Shown piece by piece: positions 43,427-51,586 of a stretch of DNA of 64,000 bases. The notes under the pieces are model-generated. The model was given only the letters and a program-made list of their open reading frames with translations, ran no database searches and was not told where the DNA came from. Where the stretch lies: assembly GCA_038106145.1 (NCBI GenBank), contig JAYODD010000003.1:1-64000 (forward strand). Direction: 5' to 3'. Position 1 is the first letter of the stretch; each line of letters begins with the position of its first letter. This DNA comes from JBFJKD01 sp038106145. Lineage in GTDB: Bacteria; Pseudomonadota; Gammaproteobacteria; Pseudomonadales; Porticoccaceae. Position numbers and translations under genes: made by a program.

Positions 43427-44233
43427 TTAACCCTCTGTAGCGACAGGTCGGGCGGTGGTTCTGATCACGGTTTTGTGGCGCCGTAAAATCTCTCCAGCCA
43501 GCCCCAGGTAAGCTACCGCGCCCCTGGAGTGACGGTCGTGAGCCAACACCGTTTTACCAAAACTTGGCGCCTCGGCAAGGCGTACATTGCGCGGAATAAC
43601 CGTGCGGTAAACCCGCTCGCCAAAATAACTGTGCAGCTGCTTGGAAACCTCGTCAGTCAGGCCGTTACGGGAATCATACATGGTGCGTAAGATTCCCTCG
43701 ACCCGCAGTTTCGGGTTAAGTTTTTTGGCGATTGCGGCGATGGTGTTAATCAGTTCCGACAGACCCTCGAGGGCGTAATATTCGCACTGCATGGGCACGA
43801 TAACACTATCGCTCGCTACCAGCGCATTGACGGTCAGCATACTCAGGGAGGGGGGGCAATCGATAATGGTGATGTCGTAGCGCCCGGCCACCTCGGTCAC
43901 CGCCTGTCGCAACCGCCGCTCCCTGTTTTCCAGGCGCAGCAACTCCACTTCCGCCGCCGTCAGGTCTCTATTCGCCGGTAGCAGATCGTAGCCGGCCTCC
44001 GGGCACGGGCAGATGACTTCTGCCGTTGCTACGCGGCCCGTCAGCACATCGTATGCAGTAGACTCAAGAGCGTTCTTATCGACGCCGCTGCCGGTAGTGG
44101 CGTTGCCCTGGGGGTCCAGATCAATCAGGAGTACCCGCTTACCGTAAGTGGCAAGTGCCGCAGCCAGGTTAACACTGGTGGTAGTTTTGCCAACTCCGCC
44201 TTTCTGGTTGGCTATGGCAAAGATATGGCTCAA
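43427..44233 (-). CDS. parA: chromosome partitioning ATPase ParA (Soj)
   Basis: Deviant Walker ATPase that drives origin segregation with ParB. The 268 residues contain the deviant Walker A KGGVGKTTTSVNLAA, the switch region LLIDLDPQGNATTG and DITIIDCPPSLSMLTVNAL. Lies between rsmG and parB in the usual origin-proximal operon. Confidence 0.96.
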   Translation of the reverse strand: MSHIFAIANQKGGVGKTTTSVNLAAALATYGKRVLLIDLDPQGNATTGSGVDKNALESTAYDVLTGRVATAEVICPCPEAGYDLLPANRDLTAAEVELLRLENRERRLRQAVTEVAGRYDITIIDCPPSLSMLTVNALVASDSVIVPMQCEYYALEGLSELINTIAAIAKKLNPKLRVEGILRTMYDSRNGLTDEVSKQLHSYFGERVYRTVIPRNVRLAEAPSFGKTVLAHDRHSRGAVAYLGLAGEILRRHKTVIRTTARPVATEG

Positions 44234-44257
44234 GATTTTTCCCGTTTGCGTTATGCG

Positions 44258-44938
44258 TTACACCGATACTTCAGGTGACGCGGGTGGTGTTTGACTGTTT
44301 ATAACAACCAGGTGCCGGGCGCCCTCCACCCCGGGTACCCGCAACGTGTGGCAGGCCACGACCTTATAGGGTTTTGGCAACGCCCTCAACTCCTGATCGG
44401 GTCGACGTCCTTTCATGGCATACAGGTTTCCCGCTACCGTTTTCAACTGCGCACAGGCGGTTACCATGTCGCCCGTTGCCGCGAACGCGCGACTGATAAC
44501 CCCGTCAAATTGTCGCTGCGGCCGATAGCTCTCCACCCGATGTTGTACGACGTCCACATTATCCAGCCGCAGCACGGTTTTAGCGTGTACCAGAAAGCGG
44601 GTTTTCTTGCCGTTGCTATCCAGTAACGTAAATCGGGCTTCGGGGATTGCCACCGCCAGGGGCAGCCCCGGTAGCCCGGCGCCGGTACCCACGTCTATAA
44701 ACTCTCTCCCTTCCAGGTAGGCCGCGATGCTGAGGCTGTCCAGTATGTGGCGGGCGACGACTTCGTGCGGATCGGTAATCGCCGTCAGGTTATACGTTCG
44801 ATTCCAGCGGCCCATCAGGGCGACAAAGTCGAGCAACACCCTTATCTGCTGAGCGCTCAGGCCAAGCCGCAGCGCAGCCAGCCCCGTTGTCAGCTGGGTG
44901 TGCAGGGCGCGTTGTTGTTCTTCAGCAAAATCCGCCAT
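44258..44938 (-). CDS. rsmG: 16S rRNA (guanine-N7) methyltransferase RsmG
   Basis: Methylates G527 of 16S rRNA using SAM; formerly gidB. The 226 residues hold the Rossmann-fold SAM site EFIDVGTGAGLPGLPLAVAIPE, an N-terminal helical part with LLDFVALMGRWNRTYNLTAI, and RHILDSLSIAAYL. Located directly downstream of mnmG with 27 bases between them, the classical gidA-gidB pair. Confidence 0.96.
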   Translation of the reverse strand: MADFAEEQQRALHTQLTTGLAALRLGLSAQQIRVLLDFVALMGRWNRTYNLTAITDPHEVVARHILDSLSIAAYLEGREFIDVGTGAGLPGLPLAVAIPEARFTLLDSNGKKTRFLVHAKTVLRLDNVDVVQHRVESYRPQRQFDGVISRAFAATGDMVTACAQLKTVAGNLYAMKGRRPDQELRALPKPYKVVACHTLRVPGVEGARHLVVINSQTPPASPEVSV

Positions 44939-44965
44939 TTTTTTGGCCCTGATTGACCTCGATTA

Positions 44966-46861
44966 TCAGGCGGTTTTTTTTATCAAGGCCGTCTTTTTTT
45001 TCAAAAATATTAGCAGGATGGCGATAGCCGCGGGCGTTACGCCGGGAATCCGCGCCGCCCGCCCCAGGGAATCCGGGCGCGCGGCCTCGAGCTTTTGCTT
45101 GACCTCGTTGGACAACCCGGTTATCGACCGATAATCAAAATCTGGCGGTATCTGCGTATTTTCCTGGCGGCGCAGGCGCTCTATGTCCTGCTGTTGGCGA
45201 TCTATGTAACCGGCATATTTGGCGGCTATCTGGATCTGCTGGGCCACAGTTGGATCGACCGCCGGTCCATCCGTCAGATTAGCCACAGTTGCGTAATCCA
45301 GTTCGGGCCGCTTGAGCAATTCGTACAAACTGTATTCCCGAGTGAGGGGGTTATCGCTCACGCTGTTGATTTTTTCCGCCGCGGCGCTACCCGGTTGCAC
45401 CCAGGTGGAACGCAGCCGCTGGCTTTCCATTTCGATGGCGTCCCGTTTGGTGTTGAATGCCCGCCAGCGCGTCTCGTCGACCAGACCCAGTTCCCGGCCT
45501 TTTTCAGTCAGCCGCAAATCCGCGTTGTCTTCGCGCAACAGCAGTCTGTATTCAGCGCGACTGGTGAACATACGGTAGGGCTCACTGGTACCCAGGGTAA
45601 TCAGGTCGTCCACCAGCACCCCCAGATACGCCTCGTCCCGGCGGGGACACCAGGCCGCCTTTTGTTGGACCTGCAGCGCTGCGTTGGCGCCGGCCAGCAG
45701 GCCCTGCACGGCTGCCTCTTCGTAGCCGGTCGTGCCATTGATCTGACCGGCGAAATAAAGGCCTTTTATAAATCGGGTTTCCAGGGAGTATTTGAGGTCC
45801 TGGGGGTTAAAAAAATCGTATTCGATGGCGTAACCCGGACGGGTGATATGGGCGCGCTCAAATCCTTGCATGGATTGCACGACGGCCAGTTGCACATCGA
45901 ACGGCAGGCTGGTGGAAATGCCGTTGGGATACAGCTCCCGGGTGGACAGCCCTTCCGGTTCGATAAACACCTGGTGGCTGGTTTTTTCCGCGAAGCGCAC
46001 CACTTTGTCTTCAATGGAAGGGCAGTAACGGGGACCGACCCCGTCAATCACGCCGGTGTACAGCGGGGAGCGATCCAGTCCTGCCCGAATAATGTCGTGG
46101 GTGCGCTCATTGGTATGGGTTATCCAGCAACAGGTCTGCCGGGGGTGTTGTGCGACATCACCCAGATAGGACATAACCGGTTCGGGTTGGTCGCCCCACT
46201 GTTCCTGTAAACCGTCAAAAACTACCGACCGGGCATCTATACGCGGCGGCGTGCCCGTCTTCAGGCGATCGACGCGAAATGGCAATTCCCGCAAACGTTG
46301 CGCCAATTTTATCGATGGCGGGTCGCCCGCGCGGCCACCGGCGTGATTTTCCAGTCCAATATGGATTTTCCCGCCGAGAAACGTCCCGGCGGTGAGTACC
46401 ACCGCCGGCGCGAGAAAGCGCAGACCCGACTGGGTAACCACCCCAAGCACCCGCTCGCCTTCGACAATCAGATCATCCACCGCTTGTTGGAAAATGCTCA
46501 GATTAGGCTGACTTTCCAGCGCCTGACGAATAACGGATTTATATAACGCCCGATCCGCCTGGGCACGGGTAGCCCGCACCGCGGGCCCCTTGCGGGCGTT
46601 GAGGACACGAAATTGTATGCCGGCCATGTCGGTGGCAGTGGCCATGGCGCCGCCGAGCGCGTCAACCTCCTTGACCAGATGGCTTTTGCCGATACCGCCA
46701 ATCGCCGGATTGCACGACATCTGCCCCAGGGTTTCTACGTTGTGTGTCAACAGCAGGGTGTTGCAACCCATGCGGGCTGCTGCCAGGGCGGCCTCGGTCC
46801 CGGCGTGGCCGCCACCGATAACGAGGACATCGAAACTAACGGGATGGCGCATATGGCTCAT
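44966..46861 (-). CDS. mnmG: tRNA uridine 5-carboxymethylaminomethyl modification enzyme MnmG
   Basis: FAD-dependent partner of MnmE that modifies U34 of several tRNAs; formerly gidA. The 631 residues start with the FAD-binding DVLVIGGGHAGTEAALAAARMG block (split here as VLVIGGGHAGTEAA and LAAARMG), and include CNPAIGGIGKSHLVKEVDAL and CPSIEDKVVRF. An ATG three codons downstream (46852) is an alternative start; neither has a strong Shine-Dalgarno sequence. The upstream 500 bases hold a candidate replication origin. Confidence 0.96.
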   Translation of the reverse strand: MSHMRHPVSFDVLVIGGGHAGTEAALAAARMGCNTLLLTHNVETLGQMSCNPAIGGIGKSHLVKEVDALGGAMATATDMAGIQFRVLNARKGPAVRATRAQADRALYKSVIRQALESQPNLSIFQQAVDDLIVEGERVLGVVTQSGLRFLAPAVVLTAGTFLGGKIHIGLENHAGGRAGDPPSIKLAQRLRELPFRVDRLKTGTPPRIDARSVVFDGLQEQWGDQPEPVMSYLGDVAQHPRQTCCWITHTNERTHDIIRAGLDRSPLYTGVIDGVGPRYCPSIEDKVVRFAEKTSHQVFIEPEGLSTRELYPNGISTSLPFDVQLAVVQSMQGFERAHITRPGYAIEYDFFNPQDLKYSLETRFIKGLYFAGQINGTTGYEEAAVQGLLAGANAALQVQQKAAWCPRRDEAYLGVLVDDLITLGTSEPYRMFTSRAEYRLLLREDNADLRLTEKGRELGLVDETRWRAFNTKRDAIEMESQRLRSTWVQPGSAAAEKINSVSDNPLTREYSLYELLKRPELDYATVANLTDGPAVDPTVAQQIQIAAKYAGYIDRQQQDIERLRRQENTQIPPDFDYRSITGLSNEVKQKLEAARPDSLGRAARIPGVTPAAIAILLIFLKKKTALIKKTA

Positions 46862-47300
46862 TCACAGAAAATAACCTGGCCGCGCATTATAACGGGTGTC
46901 GTTGTCCAAGCACAGAAGCAGAAAAACAAAACAGAAACCCTAAAAAGTAAAGAAATAATTTATTCAGTTAAATAACCAAGTAATTTATTTTTATTGTTAA
47001 TAGTCAAACCTTGTCTGTGAATAACCGCTCTATCTAACTGATTTTACTTTGTTTATTTATTTTGTTTGTGGTTGGCAACCCCTATCCTGTCGATGGATAG
47101 CCTGTGGTGGTCGGTTGTGTAACTTGCCTTGTGGCCGGTGGTGTTAATTATGTTGTTCTCGAAACAGCTGGATACTCAGTTTTATCCCACAGATTTAAAC
47201 GCTGAATATGCAGGGGTTACCCACAGGAAATAAAACCCTTAGGGTCGTCAGAGAATTTCCCGCGCCTGGTATTCGTTGATTGCGTGGGGGTTTTTCATTA
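46862..47300. other. oriC: candidate replication origin between mnmG and rpmH
   Basis: An AT-rich stretch without genes (most AT-rich at about 46920-47080) where transcription diverges, mnmG to the left and rpmH to the right. It holds one perfect DnaA box on the reverse strand (TGTGAATAA, 47016-47024), a one-mismatch box TTACCCACA (47217-47225) and a degenerate TTTATCCCACA (47181-47191). T-rich tracts could unwind. There is no GATC. The E. coli origin is likewise next to mnmG. The dnaA upstream region at 51.35-51.51 kb is a rival with two perfect boxes, so this is tentative. Confidence 0.45.
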
Positions 47301-47317
47301 GAATGGCCGCCCTTTTG

Positions 47318-47323
47318 TATAAT
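47318..47323 (+). promoter_or_regulatory. likely -10 of the rpmH-rnpA promoter
   Basis: TATAAT 37 bases before rpmH, with only a weak -35 (TTCATT at 47294-47299, 18 bp away). It is the only good -10 in this part of the spacer. Confidence 0.45.
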
Positions 47324-47360
47324 TGCCTGGCACACTCTGCCTCAATACGGATTTTCGGTC

Positions 47361-47495
47361 ATGAAAAGAACGTTCCAACCCAGCGTTATAAAACGTAAGC
47401 GCACCCACGGTTTTCGTGCCCGGATGGCCACCAAGAATGGCAGGCAGGTCATCGGTCGTAGACGCGCGAAAGGACGCAAGCGTCTGGCTGCCTAA
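47361..47495 (+). CDS. rpmH: 50S ribosomal protein L34
   Basis: Highly basic 44-residue protein starting MKRTFQPSVIKRKRTHGFR, identical in pattern to bacterial L34. The open frame begins further upstream but the family start is the ATG at 47361. First gene of the plus-strand rpmH-rnpA-yidD-yidC-mnmE block; rnpA follows 27 bases later. Confidence 0.98.
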   Translation: MKRTFQPSVIKRKRTHGFRARMATKNGRQVIGRRRAKGRKRLAA

Positions 47496-47522
47496 ATCGG
47501 TCGCACCCAACACCCCGATATC

Positions 47523-47897
47523 GTGGCGGGAGCAGCGTTCGGCAGAGATAAACGGCTGTTAACTGCAAAGGACTATGCGGCGGTGTTCAAAAACCCGCCG
47601 TACAGAGTTTCCGATCAATACATGCTGTTACTGGCTCGCCCCAACGGACTGGGTTACTCTCGCCTGGGTTGTGTCGTCGCGAAGAAAAAAGTTCGTCGGG
47701 CGGTGGGACGCAACCGCATAAAAAGGGTGGCTAGAGACACGTTCCGACGGCAACAGCAGTTTTTGGTGCCCATGGATATAGTATTTATCGCACACCAAGG
47801 CCTGGACCTGTTGGCCCCCCAGGCGCAAACCGAATGCCTGCAAAAGAACTGGCAGCGCCTGGCGCGCCGCACAGAGCACCGGGGGGAGCAAAAATGA
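47523..47897 (+). CDS. rnpA: ribonuclease P protein component
   Basis: Basic protein cofactor of RNase P, 124 residues, with the RNR signature in AVGRNRIKRVARDTFR and the LTAKDYAAVFKN N-terminal motif. It starts with GTG at 47523, common for rnpA, and its stop overlaps the yidD start by 4 bases (ATGA). Confidence 0.96.
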   Translation: MAGAAFGRDKRLLTAKDYAAVFKNPPYRVSDQYMLLLARPNGLGYSRLGCVVAKKKVRRAVGRNRIKRVARDTFRRQQQFLVPMDIVFIAHQGLDLLAPQAQTECLQKNWQRLARRTEHRGEQK

Positions 47898-48139
47898 TCG
47901 GCAAACTGCTGCGCGCAGCCATTAGAGGTTATCAGTACCTGATCAGCCCCCTGTTAGGCCCCACCTGTCGTTTTTACCCCACCAGTTCCGCTTATGGTGT
48001 GGAGGCACTTGAGAAACACGGTGCCGCAAAAGGGGGGTACTTAACCCTGCGCAGGCTTGCCAGGTGTCATCCCTTTCATCCTGGCGGCTGTGACCCGGTT
48101 CCGGAACCGGGTCAGTGGGCTCCCCACCGAAGCGAGTGA
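47894..48139 (+). CDS. yidD: membrane protein insertion efficiency factor YidD
   Basis: Small (81 residue) amphipathic membrane-associated protein that aids YidC-dependent insertion. It begins MIGKLLRAAIRGYQYLISPLLG and holds CRFYPTSSAYGVEALEKHG and RCHPFHPGGCDPVP. The usual CRFYPTCS is CRFYPTSS here, so one of the conserved Cys is replaced by Ser. The start overlaps rnpA; yidC follows 8 bases later. Confidence 0.93.
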   Translation: MIGKLLRAAIRGYQYLISPLLGPTCRFYPTSSAYGVEALEKHGAAKGGYLTLRRLARCHPFHPGGCDPVPEPGQWAPHRSE

Positions 48140-48147
48140 AATAACGT

Positions 48148-49809
48148 ATGGATTGGCAACGCAGTTTATTGATCGGCGCCATAGTTCTGGTGTTTGGCGT
48201 GTTGTTTATTCGTTGGAACGATTTTCAGCAAACCCGGCAACCACCGCCGGCGGGGGGCGAGGAGGCGATGGTCGTTCCCAGCCTGAGTGCTGGCGACGTT
48301 CAGTCCAGCGGCGATTCCGCTATTCCCCTGGTGACGCAGCCGTCTTCGACGGCGGAACCCGGGCCACAAAAAAATGCGGCGCGACTGATTACGGTTCGTA
48401 CCGATGTGCTGGATGTGGTGATAGACACCCTGGGCGGCGATATCGTCCGCGTGGCGTTACCCGAGCATCGAGTAACGGTGGCGGAAAATGCGGAACCTAT
48501 CGTGATGCTGAACCGCACGGCAACACGCACCTATATTGCACAAAGCGGATTGATTGGTCAGAACGGCACGGATACCGGAGACGCCCGGCCGCTGTTCAGC
48601 GCTGCGCAGGACAACTACACCCTCGCTGAGGGTACGGACACTTTGACGGTAGCTCTGCGCTTACAGCAAGGTGATGTGGAGATCGAGAAACAGTTTATTT
48701 TTCGCCGCGGCGACTACTTGCTGAACGTGGACTACCGGATAAAAAACCGGGGCGAAACACCCTGGCAGGCCCATTTGTTCGGACAAATTCAACGGGATTC
48801 CTCCAATCCGAACGCAAGTAGTGGTGCTATGGCGCCGAGCCCATTTCTGGGGGCAGCATTCACCTCGGCCGAACACAACTACATCAAGAACGACTTTGAC
48901 GACATTGCCGAAGGGCCCATCAAAACCACCAAACTCGGCGGTTGGGTGGCCATGGTGCAGCATTATTTTATTAGCGCCTGGGTACCGGACCAGCAACTGA
49001 ACAACGAGTTTCTGCTGCGTAAACTGGGTAACCGGGATCTCTACACCATGGGCTTTACATCGCCAGCGCAGACCGTCCAGCCTGGCGAAGAGGGTCGCTT
49101 GGGGGCCGCGTTTTACGTCGGCCCCAAGGATCAGGCCACCCTCGAAAAAATATCACCCTACCTGGATTTAACCGTAGATTACGGTTGGTTGTGGTGGGTC
49201 GCCAAGCCGCTTTTCTACGGGCTGACGTTTTTCTACAGCGTGGTGGCTAATTGGGGTTGGTCCATTGTGTTACTGACGATACTGATTAAAGGGATTTTTT
49301 ACCCCCTGTCCGCTGCCAGCTATCGCTCCATGGCGCGGATGCGCAAGTTGCAGCCGGAAATGAAGCGGCTGAAGGATTTGTACGGCGATGATCGGCAGAA
49401 GATGTCTCAGGAGACCATGAACCTGTACAAACGGGAAAAGGTCAATCCGCTGGGCGGATGTCTGCCGATGCTAATTCAGATGCCGGTGTTTATTGCGCTG
49501 TATTGGGTGCTGAACGAAAGTGTTGAGTTGCGCCACGCCCCCTGGATCTACTGGATCGTCGATTTGTCGGTGAAAGATCCCTTCTACGTATTGCCTATCC
49601 TCAATGGCGTGAGCATGTATTTTCTACAAACCCTGCAACCCGCGCCGCCGGATCCCACCCAGGCCAAGGTGATGAAAATAATGCCGGTGGCCTTTAGCTT
49701 CTTCTTTATGTTTTTTCCGGCCGGACTGGTGTTGTACTGGACCGTTAACAGCGTGTTGTCAATTGCTCAGCAGTGGGCGATCACGCGCAAAATAGAAGCA
49801 GCCAACTAA
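48148..49809 (+). CDS. yidC: membrane protein insertase YidC
   Basis: Inserts proteins such as Fo subunit c into the inner membrane, with or without Sec. The 553 residues have an N-terminal helix, a large periplasmic domain (about 55-345) and five C-terminal helices with the hydrophilic groove Arg in FYPLSAASYRSMARMRKLQP and the conserved NPLGGCLPMLIQMPVFIALY. Length and topology are those of the gammaproteobacterial form. Confidence 0.97.
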   Translation: MDWQRSLLIGAIVLVFGVLFIRWNDFQQTRQPPPAGGEEAMVVPSLSAGDVQSSGDSAIPLVTQPSSTAEPGPQKNAARLITVRTDVLDVVIDTLGGDIVRVALPEHRVTVAENAEPIVMLNRTATRTYIAQSGLIGQNGTDTGDARPLFSAAQDNYTLAEGTDTLTVALRLQQGDVEIEKQFIFRRGDYLLNVDYRIKNRGETPWQAHLFGQIQRDSSNPNASSGAMAPSPFLGAAFTSAEHNYIKNDFDDIAEGPIKTTKLGGWVAMVQHYFISAWVPDQQLNNEFLLRKLGNRDLYTMGFTSPAQTVQPGEEGRLGAAFYVGPKDQATLEKISPYLDLTVDYGWLWWVAKPLFYGLTFFYSVVANWGWSIVLLTILIKGIFYPLSAASYRSMARMRKLQPEMKRLKDLYGDDRQKMSQETMNLYKREKVNPLGGCLPMLIQMPVFIALYWVLNESVELRHAPWIYWIVDLSVKDPFYVLPILNGVSMYFLQTLQPAPPDPTQAKVMKIMPVAFSFFFMFFPAGLVLYWTVNSVLSIAQQWAITRKIEAAN

Positions 49810-49848
49810 GGCTGTTGGTTGCCAGGCAAGGCTGATGGCTGCAACCCC

Positions 49849-51237
49849 ATGGGTGATGACACCGAGGTAATCGCCGCAATCGCCACCGCGCCCGGACGCG
49901 GGGGGGTCGGTATTGTGCGGGTGTCGGGTCGCAATCTGGCGCCTGTGCTGGAACAACTGGTGGGCACCACCATACCGCCTCGCCATGCGCACTACTGCGA
50001 GTTCCGCGATGGGCGGGGGGAGGTAGTCGATCAGGGGCTGGCTTTGTTTTTCCCGGCGCCCAAATCCTTTACCGGCGAAGATGTGATAGAGCTGCACGGC
50101 CACGGCGGGCCGGTGGTGATGGATGCACTGTTAGCGCGAGTTATTGAGCTGGGTGCCCGGATTGCCCGGCCCGGAGAGTTTTCCGAGCGCGCGTTTTTAA
50201 ACGGCAAGCTGGATCTGGCACAGGCGGAAGGCATCGCGGATCTGATTGCGGCGGATTCTGCCCTGGCGGCGCGCAATGCGCTGCGCACCCTGCAGGGAGC
50301 CTTTTCCCAGCGTATCCATGTTTTCACCGAAGCATTGGTGCGTCTGCGGGTGTATGTGGAGGCAGCCATTGATTTTCCCGAAGAGGATATCGATTTTTTA
50401 TCGGAGGGAGCGGTTGGCAAAAGCCTCGATGAACTTATACAGAGTCTCGACCGCCTGGTGGCGGACGCCGGCCAGGGGGTATTGCTCCAGGAAGGCATGA
50501 CGGTAGTCATAGCTGGCAAACCCAATGCCGGAAAATCCAGTCTGCTGAACAAATTGTCCGGGCGCGATAGTGCCATCGTGACCAGTATCCCGGGCACCAC
50601 CCGCGATCTGCTGCGAGAGCGTATTGATATCGACGGAATGCCGCTGCATATAATTGACACGGCAGGGCTCAGGGACAGCGCTGATGAAGTTGAGCGGGAG
50701 GGTATACGCCGTGCCTGGGAGGAAATCGAACGGGCCGATCGGGTGCTGTTTATGGTCGACAGCACGGAATCTTCCAGCGTCGAACCCGCGCACCTGTGGC
50801 CGGAATTTTTCGCTCGCTGTCCGGGGCGCCACAATCTGACGGTTCTATTAAACAAAATTGATTTATCGGGCCTGTCGGCGGGCGAGGATTCCGTTCCGGA
50901 TATGGCCCTGGCGGATGGCGCACCCTGTCCGGTGCTGCGACTGTCCGCCACTACCGGGGCTGGGTTCGATGACCTGCGGCGTCACCTCAAGGAGTGTATG
51001 GGCTACCGGGGCACGACCGAGGGCCTGTTTACCGCCCGTCGTCGCCATCTGGATGCGTTGATCAATACCCAAAGGCTGTTGCGCGATGCCGCCAGGCAAC
51101 TAAGGGAGTCGCAACAGGGCGAACTGTTGGCGGCGGACCTGTTGCAAGCCCAGCGTCTGATTGGACAAATTACCGGGGAGTTCACCAGTGATGATTTACT
51201 GGGAGAGATATTTGCATCGTTTTGTGTCGGCAAATAA
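49849..51237 (+). CDS. mnmE: tRNA uridine-5-carboxymethylaminomethyl GTPase MnmE
   Basis: GTPase partner of MnmG. The 462 residues comprise the formyl-THF-binding N-terminal domain (IAAIATAPGRGGVGIVRVSG), helical domain, an inserted G domain (GKPNAGKSSLLN, TTRDLL, DTAGLR, LNKID), and the C-terminal FCVGK with the catalytic Cys. The ATG at 49849 is used; a TTG ten codons earlier is not supported by the family start. It is separated from mnmG by the rpmH-yidC block, unlike in Pseudomonas where they adjoin. Confidence 0.95.
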   Translation: MGDDTEVIAAIATAPGRGGVGIVRVSGRNLAPVLEQLVGTTIPPRHAHYCEFRDGRGEVVDQGLALFFPAPKSFTGEDVIELHGHGGPVVMDALLARVIELGARIARPGEFSERAFLNGKLDLAQAEGIADLIAADSALAARNALRTLQGAFSQRIHVFTEALVRLRVYVEAAIDFPEEDIDFLSEGAVGKSLDELIQSLDRLVADAGQGVLLQEGMTVVIAGKPNAGKSSLLNKLSGRDSAIVTSIPGTTRDLLRERIDIDGMPLHIIDTAGLRDSADEVEREGIRRAWEEIERADRVLFMVDSTESSSVEPAHLWPEFFARCPGRHNLTVLLNKIDLSGLSAGEDSVPDMALADGAPCPVLRLSATTGAGFDDLRRHLKECMGYRGTTEGLFTARRRHLDALINTQRLLRDAARQLRESQQGELLAADLLQAQRLIGQITGEFTSDDLLGEIFASFCVGK

Positions 51238-51349
51238 TGACAAAACCCCTGTTGTTGGTCACGAAGACTTTCCCTGCTGTATTCACCTTTCCCGGTGCGC
51301 AACGCTTGCCGCCAAAACACAGAGCGCCCACCGGTAACTCAAAAGAAAG

Positions 51350-51510
51350 CAACAGGTTATCCACAAATATTGATTAAATATTAACCGTTTTTATTGGCGG
51401 AACTGTGTAAAAAAACAGTGTTTTATATTTGTGTAACTCGCTGATATTTAAAAACAATTTTGTTTTATAAAAAATGCGGTATTTTAAATAAAGATGTGGA
51501 TAACAGGGCT
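51350..51510. other. AT-rich DnaA-box region upstream of dnaA (rival oriC or dnaA control region)
   Basis: Within the 349-base gap before dnaA lie two perfect DnaA boxes in opposite orientation, TTATCCACA (51357-51365) and TGTGGATAA (51495-51503). A one-mismatch box TGTGTAAAA (51404-51412) sits among strongly AT-rich DNA. In Pseudomonas the origin is in the dnaA upstream region. It may also be the site where DnaA controls its own gene. No ORF fits here. It could function together with the 46.9-47.3 kb region. Confidence 0.55.
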
Positions 51511-51586
51511 GATACCTCTTAGACTAACGAGCTTTCACAGACACCGCTTTGCGAAGAATAAACAGCAGCAACCAATCAACTATAAA

